Assembly (NCBI GenBank): GCA_002367105.1
Contig: DFCS01000049.1
Span: 102,169-166,168 of the forward strand
Source of the DNA: Hungatella sp. UBA3048
Lineage (GTDB): Bacteria > Bacillota > Clostridia > Lachnospirales > Lachnospiraceae
Reading direction: 5' to 3'
Length of the DNA stretch: 64,000 nucleotides
Shown: piece by piece, positions 32,983 through 41,070 of the stretch
Layout of the letters: each line of letters opens with the position of its first letter
Numbering within the stretch: position 1 is the stretch's first letter
The notes under the pieces: generated by a model
Database searches by the model: none
Seen by the model: the letters and a program-made list of their open reading frames with translations, nothing else
What the model was told of the DNA's origin: nothing
Translations under genes and position numbers: made by a program

Positions 32983-34800
32983 TTAATACTTTCCGCCTCC
33001 AAATGAGGGTTCTTCAAAATAAACCGGATCAATGTTAAGAACCGGGGTATCATGAGCTTCTCCATAAACCGGCTTTTCCGGCTGGGAATCTCTGGGTTTT
33101 GAGGATTTCACCTTTTCCTCCTCGCCCTCATAAAGGTCAAAGCCCTCAACAAGTCCCTTCATAATCTGGGCCTGGCCTGACAGTTCTTCACTTGCCGCAG
33201 CACTTTGCTCCGCTGTGGCGGAGTTCGTCTGAACCACGCTGGAAATCTGGTCAATTCCCTGTGCCACCTGATCGACTGCCATTGCCTGCTTGTCAGAGGC
33301 CAATGCAATCTCTCCGATAATTGTGTTAATGCGCCTGCTTCCTTCCACGACTGCCTGCATAGCCTTCGCTGTCTCAGCAGTAATCTTGGTTCCGTTTTCC
33401 ACGGCCTGCATGCTTTCTCCAATGAGAAGTGTGGTGTTCTTTGCAGCTTCTCCGGATTTGCTTGCCAGGTTTCGTACTTCATCCGCCACAACTGCAAAGC
33501 CTTTTCCGGCTTCACCGGCACGTGCGGCTTCAACGGCCGCATTCAATGCCAGGATATTGGTCTGGAATGCGATATCCTCAATGGTCTTTATAATCTTTCC
33601 GATTTCATTGGACTTATCACTGATCTTCATCATTGCCTGGTTCATTTCCGACATTTTCTCACTGCCCTTTTCCACATTCCTGGTTGATTCCTCTGATGTA
33701 GAACGGGCCTCTTTCGCATTTTGGGCATTGACATTGATCTGATTTGATATATCGCTTATAGCAGCCGCAAGCTCCTGAATGGAAGAAGCCTGTTCCGTTG
33801 ATCCCTGGGACAATGCCTGGGCACCGGAGGATACCTGCTCCGAACCATTGGCTACCAGATCCGCCGATTGGTTAATGCGGAAAAGGGCTTCGCTTAAATT
33901 ATTCCTGATTCCATGCATGGCCATAAGAATAGGCTCATAATCCTGGACATATTGTTCCTGGTGCTTGGAGCTGACCCGGAAATCACCGATTGCCAATGAT
34001 GTCAGCAAGCTGCTGATATCGTCAATCACGTTTCCAATATTGGAAATGGTGGCCCGCATGCTGTCGGCCAGAACACCCAGTTCATCCTTTGACTTGTAAT
34101 CTAACTGGATATGAAGGCTTCCCTTTGACATTTCCGCTGCCGCCTTCTCGATCTCTTTGACCGGCGAAACAATGCTCCTGGTGGTAAAAATCGAAAAGCC
34201 CAAGGTAGCTAATACTGCAAGGAACTGTAAAGCGACCACTACGATCTGAGTGACTTTCGCCATTTGCTGGGCGTTCTCATAATTGGCATCGGCTTTCTCC
34301 TCGGCGAAGTCACTGATCTTTACCAGATCCTCCTGAACCTTTGTGAAATAAGGGTTTAACGATTCAAAGAATATATCCGCTGCCTGTCTGGTTTTATTTT
34401 CCCTTGCAAGACCAAATACCTGATCCTTAAAAGGCTGAGCCTCATTTAAGGTATTTTCGATGCCGTCCACCAGGGACTGGTCCCCCTGATAATTTTCCCT
34501 CAAAAATTGAATCTTGTCACGAAACGAATCTAAATCCGCCTCCGCAGCATCAATATATTCCCCTGTAGTCTTTAAATCAAGGCTCATGGTTGCATATCCT
34601 ACATTTTTAGCCGCGGACTGAATATCACCTCTCATCTCAAGTGTCTGTACATCGATCTGGTGTCCGTTTTTAAAAAAATCTACAAACTTACCGTTATTTT
34701 GCCTTAAGCCTATCACGGAGATTGTGGAAACTAATAAGAACAGCACGAGGATAGTTCCAAAAGCAAGTCCAATTCTTTTACCAATCTTTAAATTCTTCAC
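32983..34800 (-). CDS. Methyl-accepting chemotaxis protein
   Basis: A 605-residue transmembrane chemoreceptor. TM1 is at about 10-33, followed by a four-helix-bundle extracytoplasmic domain (about 35-185, 4HB_MCP-like), TM2 at about 190-212 and a HAMP domain (VSPVKEIEKAAAEMSKGSL). The cytoplasmic coiled-coil carries the conserved tip EDIAFQTNILALNAAVEAA and adaptation helices rich in Glu/Gln. It should signal through CheA/CheW to flagella; none of those genes is in the window. Ligand unknown. No clear sigma-28 promoter was found upstream. Confidence 0.92.
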   Translation of the reverse strand: MKNLKIGKRIGLAFGTILVLFLLVSTISVIGLRQNNGKFVDFFKNGHQIDVQTLEMRGDIQSAAKNVGYATMSLDLKTTGEYIDAAEADLDSFRDKIQFLRENYQGDQSLVDGIENTLNEAQPFKDQVFGLARENKTRQAADIFFESLNPYFTKVQEDLVKISDFAEEKADANYENAQQMAKVTQIVVVALQFLAVLATLGFSIFTTRSIVSPVKEIEKAAAEMSKGSLHIQLDYKSKDELGVLADSMRATISNIGNVIDDISSLLTSLAIGDFRVSSKHQEQYVQDYEPILMAMHGIRNNLSEALFRINQSADLVANGSEQVSSGAQALSQGSTEQASSIQELAAAISDISNQINVNAQNAKEARSTSEESTRNVEKGSEKMSEMNQAMMKISDKSNEIGKIIKTIEDIAFQTNILALNAAVEAARAGEAGKGFAVVADEVRNLASKSGEAAKNTTLLIGESMQAVENGTKITAETAKAMQAVVEGSRRINTIIGEIALASDKQAMAVDQVAQGIDQISSVVQTNSATAEQSAAASEELSGQAQIMKGLVEGFDLYEGEEEKVKSSKPRDSQPEKPVYGEAHDTPVLNIDPVYFEEPSFGGGKY

Positions 34801-34889
34801 CTTTGTCCTCCATTCACTTTATCTATCCTATATTTGTATACGAATGAATCAGGAGGATATGATTTCATCTTCCGTTGATTCATAAATTC

Positions 34890-34919
34890 AAGGTTGAAAG
34901 ATTTTTTTCTTTCAACCTT
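34890..34919 (-). terminator. Hairpin after the aminopeptidase gene
   Basis: Perfect 11-bp stem AAGGTTGAAAG / CTTTCAACCTT with an A/T-rich 8-base loop, about 97 bases beyond the aminopeptidase stop. T-run weak. Confidence 0.5.
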
Positions 34920-35015
34920 AAACCTTTGTATATCTTATCGGCATGTTCTTTTTATTTATAAGCTTTTTTAATAAAATTTGTTAAATATTTGTATATTTTT
35001 CGTTATTTCAAACAA

Positions 35016-37091
35016 TTAAAGACCTGCCAATGGAATATTTAATTCCTCTGTACCTTTTAATACAAACCTGCCGTCATCAATAATTAAAATTCTTCTTCCT
35101 AAAGCCGTGACAGCCTCGATCTTATCCAGTTCCGCATAAGGTATGGTAATATCCGTATGGCAGCTGAAATAAGCCTTTGATACATCTTCTTTCCTGAGAA
35201 TGGAAACCTCATTATCTCTGGCGATGATCTCCTTACCATTAGGGTTGAAAACAGGACTGTCCTCCGCCCAGCTGTAACAGGTGTCACCCACTGCAAAGTG
35301 GGGGCCCATCTTTTCCACAATGAGGATAGGCAGTTTATCGAGAATTCCGAACTTACGGGCCATGGCATATGCCGTGGTATTGGTTCCTATGGCAAATTCT
35401 CCCATGGGAAGGGTATCATGGTTCTTTAAGATCACCTGTTTTACAAGTGCTTTTCCTTCCTCCTGATCATCAAAATTGCTGCAGGAATAGTCCTTTATCA
35501 TACCATTTTCAAAGGTCATGACAAGGTCTTTAAACTGGAAATCCGTAATATATACCGTACTGACTGCCAAAGTTCCTTCCGTTCCTGTAAGTCTTGGGGA
35601 GGTAAACACCTCTCCAAGGGGAATGTTCACATCAGCCACACAGTTTTCAAATTTTGTTTCCTTATCCCTGTCTTTTAACGGGTGAAGGGCTACTTTTAAG
35701 TGGGTCTTGTTGCTTCCTTTTCCAGTAACCTCCACATATTCAGCCTCATCAAGAACATCGATAACCGCCTGCTGGATTGCCTTATATTTTTCGTAATCAA
35801 GGGTGTTGATGGCAATGGTCTCTTCAAAGATCTTCTCAAAGTCTTCTCCGATTTCCGGTACCGGGAAAGCTATAATCGTAAAGCTGGTCTCATCTCCTGG
35901 TACGTATTGATTGAGAATTCTTGAGGTTTCATTAGACATTTCCGCTGAAAGCTTTTCCTGTCTGGAATCCAGGCGGTTGGCTTCCGGCTTATTTACCGGT
36001 TCAAAGCCTTCTTTTCCAAAGGTTTCCATTACCGCCGGACCGGCAAATGCTGCTGCCTGTTCTTTGTAGGTTTCATAAGCCACCTTCAAAACAGCCGCTT
36101 TCCGGTCTTTAAACGCTTTATTCAGATATAGAGCATCGTCGTACCGATGATCGTAAACATACTGCCTGTTGGGAGATGTACTGTAGTAACCGTTCTTCCG
36201 GCCGGCATTGGTATTAACTGTCCAGACAGCCGCACGGCAAAGGATCACTTGAAGGCCTAGCGCTTCAAAATTCTCTATGGCATACTTCACCATACGTTCA
36301 AAGCCCAGCTCATAGCGAATCTGCACCGTTCCCTTTTTCTTTAAATCCCTTCCCATTACTTCAAAGCCTTTGCGGTACCCTTCTGTGTAGGTATCCGCCA
36401 TAAGGCGTACCGTTTCCTCTGGCAGGGAGTTCAAGAACTCTGCTGTTTTTAATTCTGAATCAGAAATATACTCACCAAAGTAATACAAATACCGAAGATC
36501 CCTTAAATCATTATCCCGGATGATATCCGTTGCAAAGGAAAGCGTCGGGTCAAGCCCTTCTCTGACCCGGAAAGTAACCGTATGATCCGTATAATCGCTG
36601 ACAAACCAGTAAATCACTTCCTTTATCCGGGAAACCTCAGGAATTTCCTCCTCAAAGATATTGTAAATTTCTATAAGCGTTTCATTTAATATGGTTAGAT
36701 CCGTAAGCCTCCACTCATGAACAAAAACAATGTCGCCCCGGATCTCCTTATACAGATACGAAAGGAGCTGGCCATAGCCCTCTCCCAGCTTTGATACTGC
36801 ATATGCCGGGTTTGCATAACTCTCCTCATAATGGCCGGGTAAAATATCCTGGTAAAGCTTCTGGTTCCATTCTCTTAAAACTTCTGCCGGAGCTGCTTTC
36901 TGGTCTCCTGACTCAATGAACCGGAGATACTCTCCCATCATGGTGATAAAGGATGCTGTCCTGGTAAAATAATCACGATACGGTTCCGGTACGGTTTGTT
37001 CCGATGTCATCTGACCGATCCGCTCCATAGACAGCTCAAAGCGCTCCTTAATATTCTCATTTTCCTGCTGAAACATCATTTGATAATCCAT
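35016..37091 (-). CDS. M29-type aminopeptidase with long N-terminal region
   Basis: A 691-residue protein. The C-terminal ~380 residues match the thermophilic aminopeptidase (M29) metallopeptidase pattern: NVPLGEVFTSP-like IPLGEVFTSPRLTGTEGTLA, the metal-binding Glu/His positions in GEFAIGTN, KMGPHFAVGDTCYSW and CHTDITIP. M29 enzymes have about 400 residues, so some 300 N-terminal residues are extra and of unknown role. ATG 37091 is used because AAAGGGG precedes it by 8 bases. It is cytoplasmic and probably trims peptides. Confidence 0.8.
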   Translation of the reverse strand: MDYQMMFQQENENIKERFELSMERIGQMTSEQTVPEPYRDYFTRTASFITMMGEYLRFIESGDQKAAPAEVLREWNQKLYQDILPGHYEESYANPAYAVSKLGEGYGQLLSYLYKEIRGDIVFVHEWRLTDLTILNETLIEIYNIFEEEIPEVSRIKEVIYWFVSDYTDHTVTFRVREGLDPTLSFATDIIRDNDLRDLRYLYYFGEYISDSELKTAEFLNSLPEETVRLMADTYTEGYRKGFEVMGRDLKKKGTVQIRYELGFERMVKYAIENFEALGLQVILCRAAVWTVNTNAGRKNGYYSTSPNRQYVYDHRYDDALYLNKAFKDRKAAVLKVAYETYKEQAAAFAGPAVMETFGKEGFEPVNKPEANRLDSRQEKLSAEMSNETSRILNQYVPGDETSFTIIAFPVPEIGEDFEKIFEETIAINTLDYEKYKAIQQAVIDVLDEAEYVEVTGKGSNKTHLKVALHPLKDRDKETKFENCVADVNIPLGEVFTSPRLTGTEGTLAVSTVYITDFQFKDLVMTFENGMIKDYSCSNFDDQEEGKALVKQVILKNHDTLPMGEFAIGTNTTAYAMARKFGILDKLPILIVEKMGPHFAVGDTCYSWAEDSPVFNPNGKEIIARDNEVSILRKEDVSKAYFSCHTDITIPYAELDKIEAVTALGRRILIIDDGRFVLKGTEELNIPLAGL

Positions 37092-37096
37092 AATCC

Positions 37097-37417
37097 TTAC
37101 CCCTTTATTCCTATAATAATAAGAACTGCCCAAAGAATGATAAGGCTCAGACTGATCCCCATTCCCACTTTAGACAGTATGTATTTTTTTTCCCTTTCAA
37201 AGAAAGAAAAGACACCGTAACCCATTGAAAAAAATGAAATCAACAGGCTGCAGAAGCAAACAGCCGCTACATTGAGCTGTCCCTGCCCTTCCGCCATTAC
37301 AGAGCTGATGATTCCAATAATTCCAAGTACAAGTGCCCCAACTGCAAGTCCCAGGCATAGAAAGCTTCTCTTTGCAAAGGATTTCCTAATATAGGACACT
37401 TTTTTCTGCTTTTGCAC
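37097..37417 (-). CDS. Small conserved membrane protein (DUF6142-like)
   Basis: A 106-residue protein with three hydrophobic stretches (about 18-45, 50-72, 83-103) and a Lys/Arg-rich start, MQKQKKVSYIRKSFAKRS. It may belong to a family named DUF6142 in Lachnospiraceae; this is recalled, not tested. The start overlaps the end of the VanZ-like gene by 32 bases, and its stop is 5 bases before the aminopeptidase start, so it is in an operon. Function unknown. Confidence 0.65.
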   Translation of the reverse strand: MQKQKKVSYIRKSFAKRSFLCLGLAVGALVLGIIGIISSVMAEGQGQLNVAAVCFCSLLISFFSMGYGVFSFFEREKKYILSKVGMGISLSLIILWAVLIIIGIKG

Positions 37418-37883
37418 GCTTTTTCCTCCTTATTCTTACTCTTGTATACTGTACGATTTTATAAAGGATGTATCCCAGGATACCCCCCAGCGTATTCAGT
37501 ATCATGTCATCTACATCAAAGCAGCCCACCTTAAAAACAAGCTGGATGGTTTCAATGCATAAACTGAACAGAAAGCTTAACAACGTCGTATTAAACCAGC
37601 AGCGGCTTCTGCGGCTGATGATCGGAAGAAAGAAACCACAGGGCATAAAGCCCACAATGTTTCCCACAACGTTCAGCAGAAAGGACCTCGTTCCGACCAC
37701 ATGGCGGTAAATAATAAAGCGCCGTATTTCCTTAAACGGGGTTAAGTTGTATGCATATTCCTGCTGAGCATGGCTCCCCCTGCCGAAATAATCGGAGAAA
37801 AATAAAAAGTATGCCAAAAAGATCAGGTAAAATATAAAGATTACCCAACCCATCTTCTGCCGTTTTGTCGCATTTCTAATCAT
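37386..37883 (-). CDS. VanZ-family membrane protein
   Basis: A 165-residue membrane protein with the VanZ fold: NLTPFKEIRRF near residue 48, then NVVGNIVGFMPCGFFLPII, a third helix SFLFSLCIETIQLVFKVGCFDVDDMILNTLGGILGYILYK, read in parts. VanZ itself gives low-level teicoplanin resistance, but most chromosomal relatives have no known role. Its 3' end overlaps the small membrane protein gene downstream. A perfect hairpin (37907-37930) lies just upstream. Confidence 0.85.
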   Translation of the reverse strand: MIRNATKRQKMGWVIFIFYLIFLAYFLFFSDYFGRGSHAQQEYAYNLTPFKEIRRFIIYRHVVGTRSFLLNVVGNIVGFMPCGFFLPIISRRSRCWFNTTLLSFLFSLCIETIQLVFKVGCFDVDDMILNTLGGILGYILYKIVQYTRVRIRRKKRAKAEKSVLY

Positions 37884-37906
37884 AACAGCTCCATCTATAT
37901 GCGGTG

Positions 37907-37930
37907 CTAAGGAAAACAGGTTTTCCTTAG
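37907..37930. other. Perfect short hairpin upstream of the VanZ gene
   Basis: CTAAGGAAAAC pairs with TTTTCCTTAG around AGG-type loop, 24 bases before the VanZ start. It could be a 5' stabilising structure or an operator dyad. Confidence 0.45.
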
Positions 37931-37990
37931 TTGCCGCGGTATTCGCCCAATGAATATAAACGCATATTCATTCCGCTCATTACTCGTGCA

Positions 37991-38041
37991 AAAAAGAGAG
38001 AGGCTGCTTAATGCCACACCTTTCCACCAGCATCCTCTCCT
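37991..38041 (-). terminator. Terminator after the 49-residue membrane protein
   Basis: Minus-strand hairpin: GAGAGGxTGCT paired with AGCxxCCTCTC around a 20-base loop, followed by CTCTTTTTT. It ends the pyrE-small protein transcript before the VanZ operon. Confidence 0.75.
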
Positions 38042-38051
38042 ATAATAACAG

Positions 38052-38201
38052 TTAAAATGTAATTTCAGATTTTCTCTTTAACAAGAACGCTCCATTTATA
38101 ATTGATATGGTCCCGGCGGCAATTCCGATAACTGTCACTACAATTCCAACACCAATGCTTAAAGCTCCAATATTTCTCATCGTTTTATAAACTCTTTCCA
38201 T
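38052..38201 (-). CDS. Small single-pass membrane protein (49 residues)
   Basis: Translation from ATG 38201 gives MERVYKTMRNIG followed by a Gly/Ile/Val hydrophobic helix (IGVGIVVTVIGIAAGTISII) and a KRKSEITF tail. AGGAGA lies 8 bases upstream, while longer in-frame starts read through the repeat region 38225-38356 and are not credible. No family recognised. It lies downstream of pyrE on the same strand, with a terminator behind it. Confidence 0.6.
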   Translation of the reverse strand: MERVYKTMRNIGALSIGVGIVVTVIGIAAGTISIINGAFLLKRKSEITF

Positions 38202-38224
38202 ATCAAGTCTCCTTTCTTCTTTCT

Positions 38225-38356
38225 TGCCCATGTTCTCTGGGCATAAAGGTATACCCGCAGGGTGTTTCTTCTCTTCTGCCCATGTTCTCCGGGCATTAAG
38301 TATACCTGTTGGATGTTTCCTCTCTCTGCCCATGATCTGGGCATAAACGTATACCT
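38225..38356. repeat. Tandem ~51-bp repeats, each with a small hairpin, three copies
   Basis: TGCCCATGttctCtGGGCAT begins units at 38225, 38277 and 38327 (periods 52 and 50), each followed by AAxGTATACC. The third copy is shorter. GCCC and GGGC within each unit can pair. The array fills the gap between pyrE and the 49-residue gene. Confidence 0.8.
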
Positions 38357-38364
38357 GAAAGTGA

Positions 38365-39042
38365 TTATTTTATGCCATAGACTTTGTAATAAGCATCAAT
38401 GGCCTCTTTTATACCATCATCAATAATAACCTTACCATTATACTCCCTGTTATGCAGATATTCAATGACTTCTGCCATGGAAACAATGGCGGCTGCTTTA
38501 AATCCATACTTTTCGTGGATCTCATCCAAAGCTCCCTTATCCCCTTTTCCCTTTTCCATACGGTTTAAGGAAACCATAAGGCCTAAAATCTCCACATTTC
38601 CCTGAGCCTTGATAATGGGGAAGGTCTCTTCAATGGATTTACCGGAAGTAGTCACATCCTCTATAATCACCACCCGGTCTCCATCCTTTATGGGGCTTCC
38701 CAGGAGGATCCCTGCATCACCGCCATGGTCCTTCTCTTCTTTTCTGTTTGAGCAGTACTTAATTTCCTTTCCATACAGCTCGTGAAAAGCGATGGCAGTG
38801 GTAACGCTTAAGGGGATTCCCTTATAAGCCGGCCCAAACAGAACATCAAAATCATCCCCAAAATTATCGTGGATGGCCTTTGCATAATATTCACCCAGTT
38901 TTTTAAGCTGTGCTCCTGTCACATAAGAACCTGCATTCATAAAAAACGGGGATTTTCTTCCGCTTTTCAATGTGAAGTCGCCAAATTTAAGGACATTGCT
39001 GTCTACCATGAATTCAATAAATTCCTGCTTATACTGTTCCAT
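38365..39042 (-). CDS. pyrE: Orotate phosphoribosyltransferase
   Basis: Joins orotate to PRPP to form OMP. It has GDFTLKSGRKSPFFMNAG at the start, the YKGIPLSVTTAIAFHE segment, the catalytic lysine-containing NRKEEKDHGG loop and the PRPP-binding VVIIEDVTTSGKSIEETFP. Length 225 is normal for the long bacterial form. In relatives pyrE follows pyrD directly; here an AT-rich 3.1-kb insertion separates them, so pyrE must use its own or another promoter. I see no convincing one. Confidence 0.94.
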   Translation of the reverse strand: MEQYKQEFIEFMVDSNVLKFGDFTLKSGRKSPFFMNAGSYVTGAQLKKLGEYYAKAIHDNFGDDFDVLFGPAYKGIPLSVTTAIAFHELYGKEIKYCSNRKEEKDHGGDAGILLGSPIKDGDRVVIIEDVTTSGKSIEETFPIIKAQGNVEILGLMVSLNRMEKGKGDKGALDEIHEKYGFKAAAIVSMAEVIEYLHNREYNGKVIIDDGIKEAIDAYYKVYGIK

Positions 39043-39115
39043 ATTGTCATTTTCTCCTTATTTTATGCACTTTACAATCTCTTCTATATGTATTGAACTT
39101 GCTCTATTACACCAT

Positions 39116-39128
39116 TACTACACCATTT
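39116..39128. repeat. TACTACACCATTT, left copy of an element-end repeat
   Basis: The 13-mer TACTACACCATTT occurs here and again at 42041-42053, flanking the AT-rich insert. Immediately before it is a diverged tandem copy (TTACACCATT). Similar direct repeats near integrase gene ends act as integrase arm sites; that role is inferred. Confidence 0.5.
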
Positions 39129-39134
39129 AATCAT

Positions 39135-39356
39135 TCATGCATGTTTCTGTTCCATTTTCTTCATTTCCGTAAACAGTGTATCTTCTGTCACATGACAATA
39201 TAAATCCATAGTTATTTTAAGTGTCCCATGACCAAGTATGCACTGAAGTGTCATGGGCTGCATTCCATTTTCAATAGCTCGTGTCGCAAAAATCTAAATA
39301 TGTGCGGTGTGAAAAATTTAAAGACAGCATCTTCCTTTTGAATATTTTTTATAATC
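39135..39356 (-). pseudogene. Tyrosine recombinase (integrase), C-terminal relic
   Basis: Read on the minus strand from about 39356: VIIKNIQKEDAVFKFFTPHIFR, then after a frame change FATRAIENGMQPMTLQ, CILGHGTLKITMDLYCHV and TEDTLFTEMKKMEQKHA with a stop at 39135-39137. This is the catalytic end of a phage/ICE-type integrase. The Arg-His-Thr box (expected FRHTFATRAIEN) has lost about four bases, removing the His and shifting the frame. The LGH motif and the nucleophilic Tyr in MDLYCHV remain. The N-terminal part of the gene is gone. A dead relic next to the repeat that may mark the element end. Confidence 0.8.
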
Positions 39357-39435
39357 ACACCTATACATTATTTGACAAGAAACAATTGTGTAGGCTGATT
39401 GTTTCTCGTATCAAATACAAGATTTTCATAACTTT

Positions 39436-39684
39436 CTAGGGATTTTTTCCCTCAAAGGTAATATCCTGCTTCTGCGCTTTCTTCCTCTTTAACGCCATGA
39501 CAGTTTTTGAGGTCAGAGGAATTGGTGTCGCGCATCTCAAATAAGTATTTCCTATCTTTACTAAAATAACATATTCTTCAACCCAAATCACTTTCCCTTT
39601 GAGCGATTTACCCAATATGTCCTCCTTCCTGCGTAAATTCGGGGAAAGGATTACCGTTAGAACATCCGTCCCTAATTTTACCAT
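39436..39684 (-). CDS. Hypothetical small protein within the inserted element
   Basis: From ATG 39684: an 82-residue basic protein (KLGTDVLTVILSPNLRRKEDI ... SLKGKVIWVEEYVILVKIGNTYLR ... LKRKKAQKQDITF in parts). No family recognised. The ribosome site is poor. It lies in AT-rich DNA between the integrase relic and the truncated sensor kinase. It may be a real accessory gene or a relic. Confidence 0.4.
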   Translation of the reverse strand: MVKLGTDVLTVILSPNLRRKEDILGKSLKGKVIWVEEYVILVKIGNTYLRCATPIPLTSKTVMALKRKKAQKQDITFEGKNP

Positions 39685-40069
39685 ACTCAATACGTATTTT
39701 CAATTAACAATCATATAAAATTTGATTTAGTAACCATTTGTCCAACTAGCCCTTATGGGCATACAATCTATTGCCAATATTATTGTAAACCATTTTCTGG
39801 GTCATACAACAACTCCCTTGCTTTTGTTGGCTATATAGATAAATACTCGCTGTTATCAATTATAAATGATAAAAAAGTCGTATAATTTATATATACATAT
39901 CCCTGTTTATTATATACTGTAACTAAATATTAATATCAATGAAATTCGAGATTGTTGTAAGCGGTCGTTGGCAGTTGATTGGAAGGTATTTGTGGTTTGT
40001 CAAGTGCTAATTTTCCAATACACCAACGTTGGCTTTGATGACGTATAATTAATTTCGCAAATATAATTT
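39685..40069. other. AT-rich stretch without recognisable genes
   Basis: No credible coding region. A 73-codon frame covers part of it but lacks family resemblance and crosses the long hairpin at 40081-40151. Confidence 0.5.
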
Positions 40070-40151
40070 CATAAAAAATAGACATGTTCCATAGCCACTT
40101 GGTAAAAAAGTTACCACACCAAATCTTATAAAGGTGGCTATGAAACATGTC
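40070..40151 (-). terminator. Long hairpin after the sensor kinase fragment
   Basis: GACATGTTxCATAGCCAC (40081-40098) pairs with GTGGCTATGxAACATGTC (40134-40151), with an inner hairpin GGTAA/TTACC (40101-40115). On the minus strand a run of six T follows. It could be a strong terminator or the remains of an inverted-repeat element. Confidence 0.65.
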
Positions 40152-40203
40152 TGACAACGTAATCGTAGGAGAGAATGCTCTGTTGAAAAAACACTAATCG
40201 TTC

Positions 40204-41070
40204 TTACCGGTGTATCGGTACGCCATGATTTATGATCGCCAACATATCCTTTGCCATTATAACCTCACCCTTATCAATGAGTAGAAGTGCATCTCCAACC
40301 AGGTTTTTCATATCGTGTCTGATCTTCCGAAGTTTTATTCCTAATTCATTCTGCATCGCAATCTGTTCTTCTAATATGTTATAATTGCTTTCCATTGCAA
40401 AACTTTTTCTGGCCTGTAGAAAATATGAACTAGATCCAGAAAAGAAATATACCACAATAATACTTACTATAAAGTCACCTAGAGATAAAAATAAATATAT
40501 ACCTAAATCTGATGGTCTGAGTTCTAGCAAGGGGTATATCTCCATAAAGATAATTTCTTTAAACCAAAACAGAATCATAATAACATTAAATAGAAACCAT
40601 TCTTTTTTTCTTATATCGAAATAAATCTTCCGGAATTTTCGATATAAAAAACAGAATACAAATCCGTCTAATATTTTAACAACAAGTGATAGAACTAGAT
40701 GATTTATCAGGCTGCTATAAAGAGTCTCTAAAAATTCTCCATTAAAAAGAAAGGTAAAAGTTAGAGCAAAAATAATATCCACAATGAGTAAATAAAAGAT
40801 GCATGTAATGCAAAAAGCAGCATTTATGTAAAGTTCAATTTTATAGAGGGTAAACATTGTGCCAAAAAACACGAAAAAAATAAACATCTGCTTTAGCACC
40901 ATCGGTATATTGACCACAGTTGCAATTAGTACTGATGTTAAAACAATACTTACAGGAAAGTAAAACTTGTAGTATTGGCTCCTGCAATTTTCTGCAAACA
41001 GAGAGTGAAACATAAGAAAAACGATTATACTATCTACCAAACTCAATCCATAGCTTAACAAAAACTGCAA
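40204..41070 (-). CDS. Agr-type sensor histidine kinase lacking its ATPase domain
   Basis: A 288-residue protein with about six to seven membrane helices (residues 1-220), typical of AgrC/HPK10 sensors. It then has a coiled linker and the phospho-acceptor box LRKIRHDMKNLVGDALLLI. In the family a GHKL ATPase domain of about 130 residues follows. Here the frame ends shortly after, at AIINHGVPIHR, so the ATP-binding domain is missing. It starts directly after the LytTR regulator stop. It may be decayed or truncated by the rearrangement represented by the hairpin just downstream. No agrB/agrD-type peptide genes are seen. Confidence 0.75.
   Translation of the reverse strand: MQFLLSYGLSLVDSIIVFLMFHSLFAENCRSQYYKFYFPVSIVLTSVLIATVVNIPMVLKQMFIFFVFFGTMFTLYKIELYINAAFCITCIFYLLIVDIIFALTFTFLFNGEFLETLYSSLINHLVLSLVVKILDGFVFCFLYRKFRKIYFDIRKKEWFLFNVIMILFWFKEIIFMEIYPLLELRPSDLGIYLFLSLGDFIVSIIVVYFFSGSSSYFLQARKSFAMESNYNILEEQIAMQNELGIKLRKIRHDMKNLVGDALLLIDKGEVIMAKDMLAIINHGVPIHR

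Noticed and set aside
34801..34900. Sigma-28 flagellar promoter for the chemoreceptor
   Set aside because: No GCCGATA-type -10 element found upstream.
39936..40157. 73-codon minus-strand frame
   Set aside because: It runs through the long hairpin and has no recognisable similarity or ribosome site.
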